NCBI GenBank assembly: GCA_016743945.1 | Contig: JADGFI010000009.1 | Location: 62,001 to 126,000 of the forward strand | Direction: 5' to 3' | Length of the DNA: 64,000 bases | From: Desulfobacteraceae bacterium | GTDB lineage: Bacteria > Desulfobacterota > Desulfobacteria > Desulfobacterales > Desulfobacteraceae | In this document: positions 17,413-26,770 of the stretch, one piece after another | Position numbering within the stretch: position 1 is the stretch's first letter | Layout: each line of letters begins with the position of its first letter | Program-made: the position numbers and the translations under genes | The notes under the pieces: generated by a model | Told to the model about the DNA's origin: nothing | The model's database searches: none | What the model saw: the letters and a program-made list of their open reading frames with translations, nothing else

Positions 17413-17991
17413 ATGGCAAAATACAAAAAATATTTTCATCCCAATACTAGATTAGACCCAGAAACCATAATCATAAACCGCCAGACAAAAGAAAAAGAAG
17501 AAAGCAGACAAAACATGTGGAAAATGACCGATCTAACACAAGAAATGAATAACCCGGAAAGCCTTTTTAAAAAATTTGAACACTATGTCCTGGAAAAAAA
17601 TCTTACGTTTATCGTTGCCGGGGGTAAATGCATCAACCAAGGGGTAAAAACGCTTGGACCCCATCAAGTGACAGAATATCTTGGGGCATATGCCGCCTGT
17701 GATTTTTCCATGATCGCCCTGTTGAATGAAAGCCCCAAAACGCCTTTCATTGCAGCAAATATGGAGACCAAGGGACTTGCAAGGGTCGAGTATCTCATTG
17801 ATTTTAATCAAGAGGCGACAACCGGAACGGCAAGCCCCTTTTACAGCAAACTTTTGGGAGCATTTGCCACCCATTTTTTTGCCCAACACCCCCAGATGGA
17901 ACAGCTCTGGTTTCCCTTTGCCATTGAAAACATGGTGGGCAGTAAAATGACGATTCACGCCATGGATTCGGGAACCGCCATTTTAAGGTGA
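17413..17991 (+). CDS. Conserved-looking hypothetical protein downstream of lysR
   Basis: Family not recognised. The 192-residue protein has a polar N-terminus of about 60 residues followed by a compact alpha/beta-like domain (FIVAGGKCINQGVKTLGPHQ, later FIAANMETKGLARVEYL and ATTGTASPFYSKLLGAFATH). There is no signal peptide or membrane segment. It may start later, for example at the Met of MWKMTDLTQE (17515), since the first 34 residues look poorly ordered. It begins 11 bp after lysR, so its product probably belongs to the same response. Confidence 0.6.
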   Translation: MAKYKKYFHPNTRLDPETIIINRQTKEKEESRQNMWKMTDLTQEMNNPESLFKKFEHYVLEKNLTFIVAGGKCINQGVKTLGPHQVTEYLGAYAACDFSMIALLNESPKTPFIAANMETKGLARVEYLIDFNQEATTGTASPFYSKLLGAFATHFFAQHPQMEQLWFPFAIENMVGSKMTIHAMDSGTAILR

Positions 17992-18008
17992 CCTAATTTT
18001 TACATGTA

Positions 18009-18064
18009 AGTTTCATTTTTCGTTGTGGCCGGGGCAAATACCATGCGCCGGCCATGCCGGTTAT
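18009..18064 (+). repeat. Dispersed hairpin repeat, copy B
   Basis: Second copy of the element described at 16349. Here the stem is GGCCGGGGC pairing with GCGCCGGCC with one mismatch, and the overlapping CCGGC-CAT-GCCGG hairpin is unchanged. It fills the 73-bp gap between two convergent genes and ends exactly where the stop codon of the metallo-beta-lactamase gene begins, so it could also act as a transcription end point. Confidence 0.8.
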
Positions 18065-19645
18065 TTAAAAGCTCACCCTGTCACCGGGGGCCGGGATAAA
18101 GGTGTCATAGCCTTTTTCCTGTAGGCGTTGTTCAAAGGCCAGGCTTTGGTCCGCCTCACCGTGGACAATGCCGATTTTTTTGATATTCAGGTTAGACCCG
18201 GTAATAATACGCTCAAGCTCATTTTTGTCACCATGGGCGGAAAATCCCCCTATCTTTGCCACCCGGGCCTTTAAAGGATAGGTTTTACCCAGTATTTTTA
18301 CTTCCGGCGGTTCCTGGGAAGAGCCTTCTCCATTGGCAATATCCACGCCCATCTCTTCAATGCGTCGGCCCAGGGTATGCTGGGCCATATATCCCACCAG
18401 CAAAATGGTATTTTTAGGATTATGAATTTTATATCGCAAATGGTGGAGAATCCGTCCGGCCTCACACATACCCGATGCGGAAATGACCACATGGGGGGTC
18501 TCATCCCGTGTCAGGCGCATGGATTCCTCCACACTTGCCACAAATTTAATCTTGTCAAAATAAAAGGGATTCAACCCTTTTTCCAGAAAAGTTTTATGGG
18601 TTTCCTTGTCATAACTTTCCGGATGTTCCCCAAAAACAGTGGTGATATTGGAGGCCAGGGGGCTGTCCACATATATGGGTTGTTTTGGAACCTGGCCGGA
18701 TTCATACAGCTCATGGAGCATATAAATAATTTCCTGGGTACGGCCAAAGGCAAAGGAGGGGATAATCACGGACCCGCCTCGTTTAAAGGTTTCGACCAGC
18801 ACCTTTTTCAAAGAGTCTCCCAGGTCTTCAACCGGGTCATGTTCCCGGTCCCCATAGGTACTTTCCGTGATAAGCAGGTCTATTTCCCGGTCTTGTTCGT
18901 CAAAGTCAAGTGTGGGATCCTTGAGAATGGGTTTACCAAACCGCCCCACATCCCCGGTATACAGGATCCGAACAATTCTGTCCGCCTGTTTCACCGTGAC
19001 CAGGGAAAAGGCAGATCCCAAAATGTGGCCGGCCACATAAAATTTCACCGTGGTATCCTTCCCAATGGTCACGGGAGTACCAAAGGGATATCCGTCTATA
19101 TAGCCCAGGGACTGCCGGGCCTGCTCCATGGTATAAAGTGGAGAAAATCTTTCAAGGCCCTTGTCTTTCTGGAGCTTGGCAATGGCCATTGCATCCAGTT
19201 CATAGGGACTTTTTTTCAAAAGTTTTTTAATGCTGTTTTTTTCTTTGTTGCTGATGTTCTGTTTTCGCTTGTTCTGTTCCTGGCTGTAGAGAAAAGAACG
19301 CAGGGATTTATAATTCAGGTACTGGGCGTCGGATTCCTGAATATGACCGCTGTCCAGAAGCATATAGTTTAGGGCATCCTTTGTGGCCCGGGTGGTAATA
19401 ATTCTGCCATTGAAACCTTCTGCTGTCAGCATGGGAATCCGACCGGAATGGTCAATATGGGCATGGGACAAAACCATATTGGTAATCTTTGACCGGTCCA
19501 GGGCAAAGATCTTGTTTTTCTCGGCACTCTCCTTTCTTCTGCCCTGGAACATACCACAATCAAAAAGAATTTTATCATTTCCCGTGTCCAGAAGATGCAT
19601 GGACCCGGTTACTTCACCAGCTGCTCCAAAAAATCTAAATTCCAT
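18065..19645 (-). CDS. Beta-CASP metallo-beta-lactamase ribonuclease-like protein
   Basis: Zinc-dependent nuclease of the MBL/beta-CASP superfamily (CPSF73/YSH1-like), expected to cleave or trim RNA in the cytoplasm. The zinc motif HAHIDHSG occurs near residue 60, GAAGEVTGS opens the MBL fold, a beta-CASP insertion occupies the middle, and the C-terminal FSAHGDKNELE and IVHGE elements give the remaining metal ligands. The ATG at 19645 carries a GAGGTG site; the frame opens two codons earlier with GTG. It follows the DUF4197 gene by 24 bp. Confidence 0.87.
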   Translation of the reverse strand: MEFRFFGAAGEVTGSMHLLDTGNDKILFDCGMFQGRRKESAEKNKIFALDRSKITNMVLSHAHIDHSGRIPMLTAEGFNGRIITTRATKDALNYMLLDSGHIQESDAQYLNYKSLRSFLYSQEQNKRKQNISNKEKNSIKKLLKKSPYELDAMAIAKLQKDKGLERFSPLYTMEQARQSLGYIDGYPFGTPVTIGKDTTVKFYVAGHILGSAFSLVTVKQADRIVRILYTGDVGRFGKPILKDPTLDFDEQDREIDLLITESTYGDREHDPVEDLGDSLKKVLVETFKRGGSVIIPSFAFGRTQEIIYMLHELYESGQVPKQPIYVDSPLASNITTVFGEHPESYDKETHKTFLEKGLNPFYFDKIKFVASVEESMRLTRDETPHVVISASGMCEAGRILHHLRYKIHNPKNTILLVGYMAQHTLGRRIEEMGVDIANGEGSSQEPPEVKILGKTYPLKARVAKIGGFSAHGDKNELERIITGSNLNIKKIGIVHGEADQSLAFEQRLQEKGYDTFIPAPGDRVSF

Positions 19646-19669
19646 AATCACCTCATTTTCAGTTCAACA

Positions 19670-20431
19670 TCAATTAAATACCTTCTGCAACAATTGGGTG
19701 GTCCGCTTGATGGGGTCCTGGCGGATGGCTTTTTCTTCCAGTGCCATATAGTGGAAAATACCGGCCATACCCTTATCAACCACATGGCCGGTCAAGTTGG
19801 ATTTTACATCCGGCACAAAGGGAAGGGCCTTGTACTCGCCCATCATGGTATCATAGGCCTGGACAGCGCCTACCTGGGACAGGGTCTTGTCTATGACAGG
19901 TTCCATCGCACCGGCCAGGCCCGGGGACATTTTTTCCTTAAAATATTGGGTGGCGGCATCATCCGCCCCTTTATAAATGGCCTGTGCATCCTCAAAAGTC
20001 ATGGTGGAAATGGCGTCCAGGAACATCTTTTTTGCCTGGGGAGTGGCGGCTTCAGCCGCCCGATTCAATTTGAGTTCCAGGTCATCGGTCAAGGAAGAAT
20101 ACCCCACCTTATCCAATGCCGTTTTAACCATGGACAGACTTTCCGGCAGGGGAATGTGAATGGCTTTATCCGTGTTAAACCCGTTGGTGGCACTCAACTG
20201 CTGGACCACATTTTCAGATCCCACCCTAAGCGCCTCCTTCAATCCGGCTGAAATTTCCGCCACAGACAGGCCTGTCCCGGAAGCGGCACCAGTGACCGTT
20301 TCTTCTGTCAGCCCAAAGGATTTAAGAGAGTCCGTCCCCTTTTCAAGCCAGGAATTACCGGCATGAACCGGTACCGCCAATAGAAGAAAAACAATAAACG
20401 TCAGCCAGATGTTGGTATATTTTTTTATCAT
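19670..20431 (-). CDS. DUF4197 domain protein, exported
   Basis: Periplasmic or membrane-anchored protein of unknown function. A signal peptide (IWLTFIVFLLLAVPVHA, cleavage before GNS) is clear. The mature part carries the DUF4197 pattern: GLKEALRVGSENVVQQLS, then IPLPESLSMVKTALDKVG and a C-terminal LTGHVVDKGMAGIFHYMA. It starts 59 bp after the AsmA gene and ends 24 bp before the beta-CASP gene, so it is part of a minus-strand run. The family's role is unknown. Confidence 0.85.
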   Translation of the reverse strand: MIKKYTNIWLTFIVFLLLAVPVHAGNSWLEKGTDSLKSFGLTEETVTGAASGTGLSVAEISAGLKEALRVGSENVVQQLSATNGFNTDKAIHIPLPESLSMVKTALDKVGYSSLTDDLELKLNRAAEAATPQAKKMFLDAISTMTFEDAQAIYKGADDAATQYFKEKMSPGLAGAMEPVIDKTLSQVGAVQAYDTMMGEYKALPFVPDVKSNLTGHVVDKGMAGIFHYMALEEKAIRQDPIKRTTQLLQKVFN

Positions 20432-20490
20432 TTTTTTTTCCTCGTTCTCATGTGACCCACCGATCCAACAGGTCGCTTTAATTTTCTAAA

Positions 20491-22533
20491 CTAATTTTTT
20501 GAGCTTGGCATAAATCCCTTTAACAAACCCTTGGCTGTCTCTTCAACAGAGTTCCCATCTGAACCTGCAGCCCCTTTTGTCTTGAGCATCTGTTTGATAT
20601 TCTCTGCATCCGGTACCCCGTTGCCGATCATGGCCTTTAAATCAGGCCGGATCTTGGGAGAATCAAAGGAACCGGTTATTAATAAAGGCACCGAAAGCCC
20701 GGACCGGTCCTTGGTATCTCCCTGGCCTTTTAAAGTGGCCACAACCTTTGGCTCCACCCGAAAATCAAGGACCTCTGCCACCAGGTTGGCGTTTCCCATG
20801 GCCAAAAGCCGGATAAGCGGAGAGATGAGACTTGCACCCGGGATGTTGACAATTCCCTGGTCTGCAGAAAAAGGAATCTTCAATTCAGCAAAATCCGTCC
20901 GGGGTTTTGCTGCCGCCGTCTCCCCCATGCCCAGTCCCGCAGCAGCATTCCGGACCGTATTGGCAATGTCGATTCCCACAATGGCACCGTCGACAAATTT
21001 CAATTCTCCCTTACCGGCAAGACTTTTTTTGACCATGTCCGGACTCTCTCCGGTCATGCCCAAGGTCATGTTCGCCGAAAGGCTGCCTTCAATGATTTCT
21101 TTTTCAAGGGCATCCTTGAGCAGAGGGCCGGCCTGTATCCCTTTGGAATCCAGGGCAATCTGAGTTTTAGGCATTTCTTTGCGAACATCTAGACGGACTT
21201 TGGATGCAACACTTCCCTGGTAAAGGTTCAAGCTCAGGGGATCCAGGTTAATAACCCCGTTTTTAGCGGTTATATGGGCCAGAAAATCCTGAATTTTAAC
21301 ATTTGCAGCCTTTAAGCTGCCCACCTTTATCTTACCGTCCAGCACAAGTTTTCGCAGGGGCCCGTAATCTGTTTTTTTCTGTTGATCGGATTTCTTGGCA
21401 GCACTCTCTGGTTCAGTACTTTGTTTGCTCGTCATCCCCTTTTGCTTTGGCGGCAGATACCGGTCCAGATCAATGCTGTCCAGAACCATGTCAAACCGGA
21501 TATCAGGTCTATCAAACGCCTTTGCATCTGCCAGAAAGGTAAGATTTGATTCATCCAGACCGATAATACCCCTGGAAAAAGAGAGAGCCTTGGCATTGCC
21601 CTCAATTTTTACCGTCAAAGATACGCGGTCCAAGACTTTTGGGTCAGCCGTCTTCACGGGAAAAGGCTGACCTATACCTGCCAAAAGCTTTCTGGGTGAA
21701 AACGGATCAACCTCCAGGTCCACGGCAATTTGAGGAGCACCCGTGGGTTGAACGATCTTCCCTGCAAAGTGGATACTCAATTCACCCAAGGCCTTGAGGG
21801 TCATATCAAAATTCAGATCTTCTTTACCCGGGTTCTTTCCCACAGGCCCGGCCACTCCTTCCAGGGAAATTAAGTTTTGGTCCAAGCGAGCGGACAGTGT
21901 CACCCCAATGGGCTTATCAAGGCTGAGATTGGTCAGGTCCAGGTTAAAATCAGAGATTTCATTTTTCACCCCTGTGGCCTGGTCCACATAGGAAACAAAC
22001 CCGTTTACAATGGAAAATTTTCCAACAGAGAAGGAGTCAATGGGCAGTTTCCCGTCGGTGTGCCCAACAGCCTCATCCTGTTTTTCAGATGCTTGTTTTT
22101 CTGGAATTTTCTTTTCCCCTGATTTCACAACCGGGCCGATATTTTCCCAATTGTTTTTTTTGTTCTTGGCTTTTTCCAGAAAAAACCGGGGCGTATCCAC
22201 CACAAAGGTGGACACCTCTATCTGGCGGGAAAGCAGAGGAATGACCCGCAGGCGGGCTTCAAACCGTTTCACCGCAATCATATCTTCGTTTTCAAACCCC
22301 TTTGGGCTGCCAAAACGCAGATCGGATAAACTCACCCCCACCCAGGGAAAAACAGACAATTGGATATCATCGCCCATGGAAAAGGAACGCCCGGTCTGTT
22401 CGGTGACCAGTTCTTCTATCATGGGTTTATACTGCTGAACGTCCACAAACCGGGGAATCAGAACAATGGCGCCCACAATCAGCACCAGAAGCACCCCCCC
22501 CCCCATCAGAACCCACTTCATAAACCCTTTCAT
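20491..22533 (-). CDS. AsmA-family protein
   Basis: Large inner-membrane-anchored periplasmic protein of the AsmA/TamB-like bridge family, linked to outer-membrane lipid and protein homeostasis. A single N-terminal membrane helix (LLVLIVGAIVLIPRF) is followed by the AsmA start (VQQYKPMIEELVTEQTGR) and a long beta-rich region. The C-terminal repeat with LKFVDGAIVGIDIANTVRNA is diagnostic. The frame opens at 22548, but ATG 22533 has a GGAG site and begins at MKGFMKWVLM. It follows tpx by 51 bp. Confidence 0.87.
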   Translation of the reverse strand: MKGFMKWVLMGGGVLLVLIVGAIVLIPRFVDVQQYKPMIEELVTEQTGRSFSMGDDIQLSVFPWVGVSLSDLRFGSPKGFENEDMIAVKRFEARLRVIPLLSRQIEVSTFVVDTPRFFLEKAKNKKNNWENIGPVVKSGEKKIPEKQASEKQDEAVGHTDGKLPIDSFSVGKFSIVNGFVSYVDQATGVKNEISDFNLDLTNLSLDKPIGVTLSARLDQNLISLEGVAGPVGKNPGKEDLNFDMTLKALGELSIHFAGKIVQPTGAPQIAVDLEVDPFSPRKLLAGIGQPFPVKTADPKVLDRVSLTVKIEGNAKALSFSRGIIGLDESNLTFLADAKAFDRPDIRFDMVLDSIDLDRYLPPKQKGMTSKQSTEPESAAKKSDQQKKTDYGPLRKLVLDGKIKVGSLKAANVKIQDFLAHITAKNGVINLDPLSLNLYQGSVASKVRLDVRKEMPKTQIALDSKGIQAGPLLKDALEKEIIEGSLSANMTLGMTGESPDMVKKSLAGKGELKFVDGAIVGIDIANTVRNAAAGLGMGETAAAKPRTDFAELKIPFSADQGIVNIPGASLISPLIRLLAMGNANLVAEVLDFRVEPKVVATLKGQGDTKDRSGLSVPLLITGSFDSPKIRPDLKAMIGNGVPDAENIKQMLKTKGAAGSDGNSVEETAKGLLKGFMPSSKN

Positions 22534-22584
22534 AGAGACTCTCCACATGAAAAATTATTTTTTTAAAAAAAATTACAAACAATA

Positions 22585-23085
22585 TCAGGCCAGAGCCGTC
22601 AAAGCGGCATCGTAATCCGGCTCATGGGTAATATCATCCACCAATTGGGCATAAAGGATGTTGCCAGCTTCACCCACCACGATAACCGCCCGGGCGGTAA
22701 GCCCTTTCAAGGGCCCATCTGCAATCAAAACCCCGTAGTCCACAGCAAAAGTTTGATTCCGAAACAAAGAAGCGGTGATGAGATTTTCAATGCCTTCGGC
22801 ACCGCAAAACCGCTTATGAGCAAAGGGAAGATCTGCGGAAAGGCAGATCACCTGGGTATTTTCAAGGGCAGCAGCACGTTCATTGAACTTTCGAACCGAT
22901 GTGGCACAAACGTCGGTATCAATGCTGGGGAAAATATTAAGGACCATTTTTTTCCCTTTAAAGGATTCACCGGAAATTTCTGACAAATCCTGCTGAACCG
23001 CTGTAAAATCTTTGGCAATGGCATCTTTGATAGGAAAGTCGCCGGATAGGGCAACCGGGTTGCCTGCAAGCTGGGTAGTGGCCAT
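22585..23085 (-). CDS. tpx: Thiol peroxidase
   Basis: Atypical two-Cys peroxiredoxin that reduces H2O2 and lipid hydroperoxides with thioredoxin. Length 166 and the positions of peroxidatic Cys60 (IDTDVCATS) and resolving Cys94 (KRFCGAEG) match the Tpx family within one residue. A clear AGGAG precedes the ATG. It leads a minus-strand run with AsmA, DUF4197 and beta-CASP genes; whether all four share a transcript is uncertain. It implies exposure to oxygen or peroxide at times. Confidence 0.95.
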   Translation of the reverse strand: MATTQLAGNPVALSGDFPIKDAIAKDFTAVQQDLSEISGESFKGKKMVLNIFPSIDTDVCATSVRKFNERAAALENTQVICLSADLPFAHKRFCGAEGIENLITASLFRNQTFAVDYGVLIADGPLKGLTARAVIVVGEAGNILYAQLVDDITHEPDYDAALTALA

Positions 23086-23355
23086 GGGATATCTCCTTAT
23101 GAATTAAAAATTGATAACTTTTTTCCATGAAACTGTCCTGAGCTTTCATGGTTTATAGAGGGCTGAAACCCTTTTTTATTTTATTTGTTCGATCATTTCT
23201 TTAATAAGAGTAATGGCTTTATACACTTTTTCAAGATGGGTTCTAAAAGATAGTACAAAATCCGATACCGGAAACCACAACAACCACCCTATTTAAACAC
23301 TAATTTTGCAAAGCTGTGGCGACCCGGGAAGAGGGTGCGTTCGGGCCCTATTGTG

Positions 23356-24807
23356 TCATTGGGCCTTTCTTTTATGGATGAGCCAATCGATGATGGCATC
23401 TGGTTCAGGTTCATTTATAACCTCTGGATAAACATCCCTGAGTTTTTCCTCAAAGGGCTCCCCAGGACCCGGCAATAGTTTTCCTTCTTCTTTTGCCATG
23501 TCCATGGCATCTTCCGATCGAACAGAATCGCGTTTTTCTTTGAACAAAAAAACATCTTTAATAAACCCATCAATATCTTTGGGGGTTGCTTTTTCAATTT
23601 TTGCTATCTGATCTGTCTCCATAAGATTGTTTATCACAATAGGAGAGAGATCTTTTTTCTCTTCCATGGAAGAGGCCGGTGTATAGACTACATTTATATG
23701 TTGGACTTCTGGTTCCTGGACTTGGGGAACAGCCAACTGAATCGTCTTGGGCTGTTTTTTAGCCCCAGGTAAGGATTCAGATGCGACCGGTAACTTGGGT
23801 TTTTGAATTTGGTTTTCCTGGGATATCAGGCCCGGCTGGGCAAGGGATTCTTTTTTAAGGGCAGAGGACCCATTTTCTCCATAATACAAATAACCCGCAA
23901 AAAGACAAATTAAAATAAAGCCACCCCCTAACAAGGATTTTTTTTGAAACCATGACCCCTGGAAGGATATCGTTTCCATTGGGTGATTTTTTTTTCCCCG
24001 CCAGGGCACTATCGGCAAATCGATTTGACCCAGGGCCTGTTTAAATGTTGGGGCGTCAACGAGTCTTACCCCCTTGGTAAATGCTGCGATGAGCGCTTGA
24101 TCACAGGCGATGTTAATAAGCCGGGGGAAACCTTTTGAATAAACATGGACCTCATGGATCGCAGATACTAAAAAAATTTTGCGTTTTGATCCGGAAAATT
24201 CCAGACGTTTGTTGATATAAATCTTGGTTTCATTTTCATCCAAGGGTTCAAGAAAGGCATGTGTTTTAATATGGTTCCGCCGGCCCTGCCCCAGGTGTGT
24301 TCGCAAAATATTTTGAAATTCCAGCTGCCCGGCAAGGATCACGGTTAAAACGTGGTTAAGTCTAAATTCTGACCAGGAAATAATTTCCTTTAAAAACCGT
24401 GCCGGTATTCTCTGTGCTTCATCCACGATGACGAGCACTTTTCGGCCCCCGGCATTCGTGGTACTTAAAAAGGAAACAAATTGCGCTGAAAAATTCTTAC
24501 CTTTTTGATATTGATCTTCAAACCCAAAGGCCCGGGCAATGGTCAAAAAAATATGATGCATCTCAAAGCTGGAATCGGCAATTATAACAGACTGGGTCTT
24601 GACATCCAGGGTATGAATGATTTCATTGATAAGCGTTGTCTTACCCGTCCCCACATCTCCGGTCAAAACCAGCAATCCTTGCTTCTGAGCAATTCCCTGT
24701 TTCAATAATTCCAGGGCAGATGCGTGTTTTTTCCCCTTCCATAAAAATCGGTTATCTGAACTTATTTGAAAAGGTTTTTTCTCAAGGTTAAAATGCTGAC
24801 AATACAT
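23356..24807 (-). CDS. ExeA/GspA-like AAA ATPase with membrane anchor
   Basis: AAA_22-type ATPase resembling ExeA/GspA of type II secretion. The N-terminus MYCQHFNLEKKPF and Walker A GDVGTGKT (50-57) and Walker B VLVIVDEAQ are clear. After about 285 residues of ATPase comes one membrane helix (FILICLFAGYLYY) and a roughly 180-residue acidic/polar C-terminal part with no recognised peptidoglycan-binding domain. No GspB or secretin genes accompany it. It lies 41 bp after a TAXI solute-binding protein gene, an unusual pairing. Confidence 0.8.
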   Translation of the reverse strand: MYCQHFNLEKKPFQISSDNRFLWKGKKHASALELLKQGIAQKQGLLVLTGDVGTGKTTLINEIIHTLDVKTQSVIIADSSFEMHHIFLTIARAFGFEDQYQKGKNFSAQFVSFLSTTNAGGRKVLVIVDEAQRIPARFLKEIISWSEFRLNHVLTVILAGQLEFQNILRTHLGQGRRNHIKTHAFLEPLDENETKIYINKRLEFSGSKRKIFLVSAIHEVHVYSKGFPRLINIACDQALIAAFTKGVRLVDAPTFKQALGQIDLPIVPWRGKKNHPMETISFQGSWFQKKSLLGGGFILICLFAGYLYYGENGSSALKKESLAQPGLISQENQIQKPKLPVASESLPGAKKQPKTIQLAVPQVQEPEVQHINVVYTPASSMEEKKDLSPIVINNLMETDQIAKIEKATPKDIDGFIKDVFLFKEKRDSVRSEDAMDMAKEEGKLLPGPGEPFEEKLRDVYPEVINEPEPDAIIDWLIHKRKAQ

Positions 24808-24848
24808 TCACCCACTCCATTTCCCACTCCTCAACCTTGAAACGGTTG

Positions 24849-25823
24849 CTATAATATTTCCTTGATGGCCTCAAGCAAGGGATTCTTTTCCATGGGTTCC
24901 TCGGTTTCTCCGGGAAAGGCATGGAGATATTTTTTAACACAATCGTATTGATCCCACCCTTTGAGTGGGTAATCAAGATCCACACTCTTCCATTTGGGAT
25001 GGCCGTTTTGTTTTAACCAATCCAAATTATTGTAGACCATTCCAGCAAATTCCCCCACATAATCGCAATTATTACGCCTGAAATCAAAGGCAACGAGAAC
25101 CGCCTTGACAGCAACGGTGTGAATCAATTTTGGCTGCCAGGCATAGGTGTCGGCAGGAATCTGGGCCATTGGATAAAACTCAATGATGCTTTTGTTGGCG
25201 ATCGGGATAAGATGAAGCCCGTCATTGCCCGCTACATTCTCAAGGAAAAGCTTTACGGGAAAACCGGCAACATAAAACATGGCATCAATACTGCCGCTCT
25301 TCAAGCGGGATAAGGCTTGATCCGTCCCAAGGGGTACAAGCTCCCTGGGCGTTATCCCGGACACCTCAAACAAGAGTCTGGATGTCATGTATGAACCACT
25401 GCCCTCCTTGCCAATGGCAATGATTTTTCCGTCTAAATCGTCAAAGGAGTCTATCCCTGTTTTTCCCAAAAGATGAACTTCTTCATTGTACAAGGGAAAA
25501 ACCATCTTGGTTTTGCTTGCGATATGTTTAAGGGTTTTATTGGTCTTGACCTTCAGAACAAATGCCAGAACATCGGACTGGACGATTCCCATCTGGGTTT
25601 TGGGCCGTTTATAAACCGCATAGACATTCTCCACAGACCCTCTGGAATTGTATACATGAAGATCAATTCCATATTGTTTTACCATGTCCATCAAGTTCAG
25701 TCCAAATTGAAAATAGGTACCTTTTTTGCTGCCGGTAATGATCCCCAAATCAATTGCCGACGATATCCCGGACATCCCCATCAGAAAAAAGACTATAAAG
25801 GTTATCATCCCTTTTTTATTCAT
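24849..25823 (-). CDS. TAXI-family TRAP-type solute-binding protein
   Basis: Periplasmic binding protein of the TAXI (TRAP-associated extracytoplasmic immunogenic) family. A signal peptide (MITFIVFFLMGMSGISSA) precedes the typical start IDLGIITGSKKGTYF, followed by GKIIAIGKEGSGSYMTSR, the ligand-domain hinge signature. The start at 25823 has a G-rich site directly upstream. The membrane subunits (fused DctQM) normally encoded beside it are absent; the next gene is the ExeA-like ATPase. It could serve a distant permease or act as a sensor. Confidence 0.85.
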   Translation of the reverse strand: MNKKGMITFIVFFLMGMSGISSAIDLGIITGSKKGTYFQFGLNLMDMVKQYGIDLHVYNSRGSVENVYAVYKRPKTQMGIVQSDVLAFVLKVKTNKTLKHIASKTKMVFPLYNEEVHLLGKTGIDSFDDLDGKIIAIGKEGSGSYMTSRLLFEVSGITPRELVPLGTDQALSRLKSGSIDAMFYVAGFPVKLFLENVAGNDGLHLIPIANKSIIEFYPMAQIPADTYAWQPKLIHTVAVKAVLVAFDFRRNNCDYVGEFAGMVYNNLDWLKQNGHPKWKSVDLDYPLKGWDQYDCVKKYLHAFPGETEEPMEKNPLLEAIKEIL

Positions 25824-26141
25824 ATCCCCCCCCATAACTTCATTTGAGTTATTTGCTTAAAACCGAATTCGTTCCAGGAGACCTGGCATCCAAATTCATT
25901 GGGATTAAAATAGCCGAGGATTCTTATCCTGCGACCCGACATCTTTCCCGGGCAAGTTCCTAACGGGCGCGAATTTAAATTGGAAAATTAAAATATTATA
26001 TTTGTCTATCAGATTTGGTAACAATGTCAAGAACCAAATCTTGAAATTATCAGCCCTGTTTTGGTGTATAGGAATTGGTAAGCTTAGAAATCACAACTTT
26101 TATAAGTTGAGCGAAACACCATGCCCTTCCCTGAAAAGACA
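25824..26141 (-). other. Non-coding leader region upstream of the TAXI gene
   Basis: About 320 bp without a gene. On the minus strand it would be the 5' leader of the TAXI-ATPase pair. It contains short perfect hairpins: CCAGG-AGA-CCTGG (25874-25886) and AGGAT-TCTT-ATCCT (25917-25930), and a GC-rich stretch at 25931-25972 with CCCG/CGGG pairings, in otherwise AT-rich DNA. No known riboswitch consensus was recognised. Confidence 0.35.
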
Positions 26142-26438
26142 CTAGTCCAGATCCAATTTTGCCTTACATTGATTGCATGTTACAACGCCCCGGAAAACCT
26201 TTTTGCCGCATTCAGGGCAAAAATAACGGGCTTCTTCATCCTGTATCCATTTTTGTGTACCTACCCTGCGCCTATGGGGAACAGCCCTTAAAATAACTTT
26301 TTTCCCGACAGCCATGGGAAAATTTTCAATATATTGACACGGAAATTCATCGCATTGGTGACATCCCGAATATCCTTTTAGGAAAGTGCAATCCCTGATC
26401 TCACACTGCTGGCAATGCATGAACAGGTCATCGGACAA
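26142..26438 (-). pseudogene. DUF3795-type Cys-rich protein, N-terminally truncated
   Basis: Ninety-eight residues rich in Cys pairs (HCQQCEIRDC, GCHQCDEFPC, then a C-terminal zinc ribbon CPECGKK with CNQCKAK). This is the second half of the DUF3795 family; the usual opening with a CGLxCxxC motif is missing. It overlaps the truncated TetR gene by 11 bp, so a deletion has probably fused the two halves of formerly separate genes. It may still be translated by coupling, but the product would be incomplete. Confidence 0.6.
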
Positions 26439-26760
26439 GCATGTTTAGAAAAAAACACCCACCTTTGAAAACATCTTTTCCCAGATAATTTCGCAGGTCA
26501 TTGTCCAGTGCTTTTTCTATTCTTTTTAAGGGGTCATCAATACCCTTAAAAACAATACCTTTCCAAATGGTAACCGCCTGGTCATAAACAGCGTACCAGA
26601 TTTCTTCCTTGCTTTTAAAATGCCCGTAAAGCCCGCCCTTAGTCAAGTTGGTGGCCGACAGAATATCATTGACAGAGGTGTTGTAATACCCTTTTACAGA
26701 AAACAGGTACAATGAGTTATCAATCACCTTTTGTTTTGTCTGTGCGCCTTTTGAAACCAT
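26428..26760 (-). pseudogene. TetR-family regulator, C-terminally truncated
   Basis: The N-terminal TetR helix-turn-helix is intact (TKQKVIDNSLYLFSVKGYYN, then ATNLTKGGLYGHFKSKEEIW), but the ligand domain breaks off at residue 110 within the KGGCFFLNML segment that normally sits mid-protein in roughly 190-residue members. The reading frame then ends within the DUF3795 fragment. Dimerisation would be impaired, so the protein is likely non-functional, although its operator is perfect. Confidence 0.65.
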
Positions 26761-26770
26761 TTTGCCCTCG

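Noticed and set aside
18377..19372. Plus-strand open frame of 331 residues opposite the beta-CASP gene
   Set aside because: Shadow of a gene with zinc-binding motifs; residue composition is atypical of a real protein.
23180..23300. Minus-strand open stretch reading FRTHLEKVYKAITLIKEMIE before a stop
   Set aside because: Protein-like helix but only about 38 codons, no start and no family match; could be a gene remnant, not supported enough.
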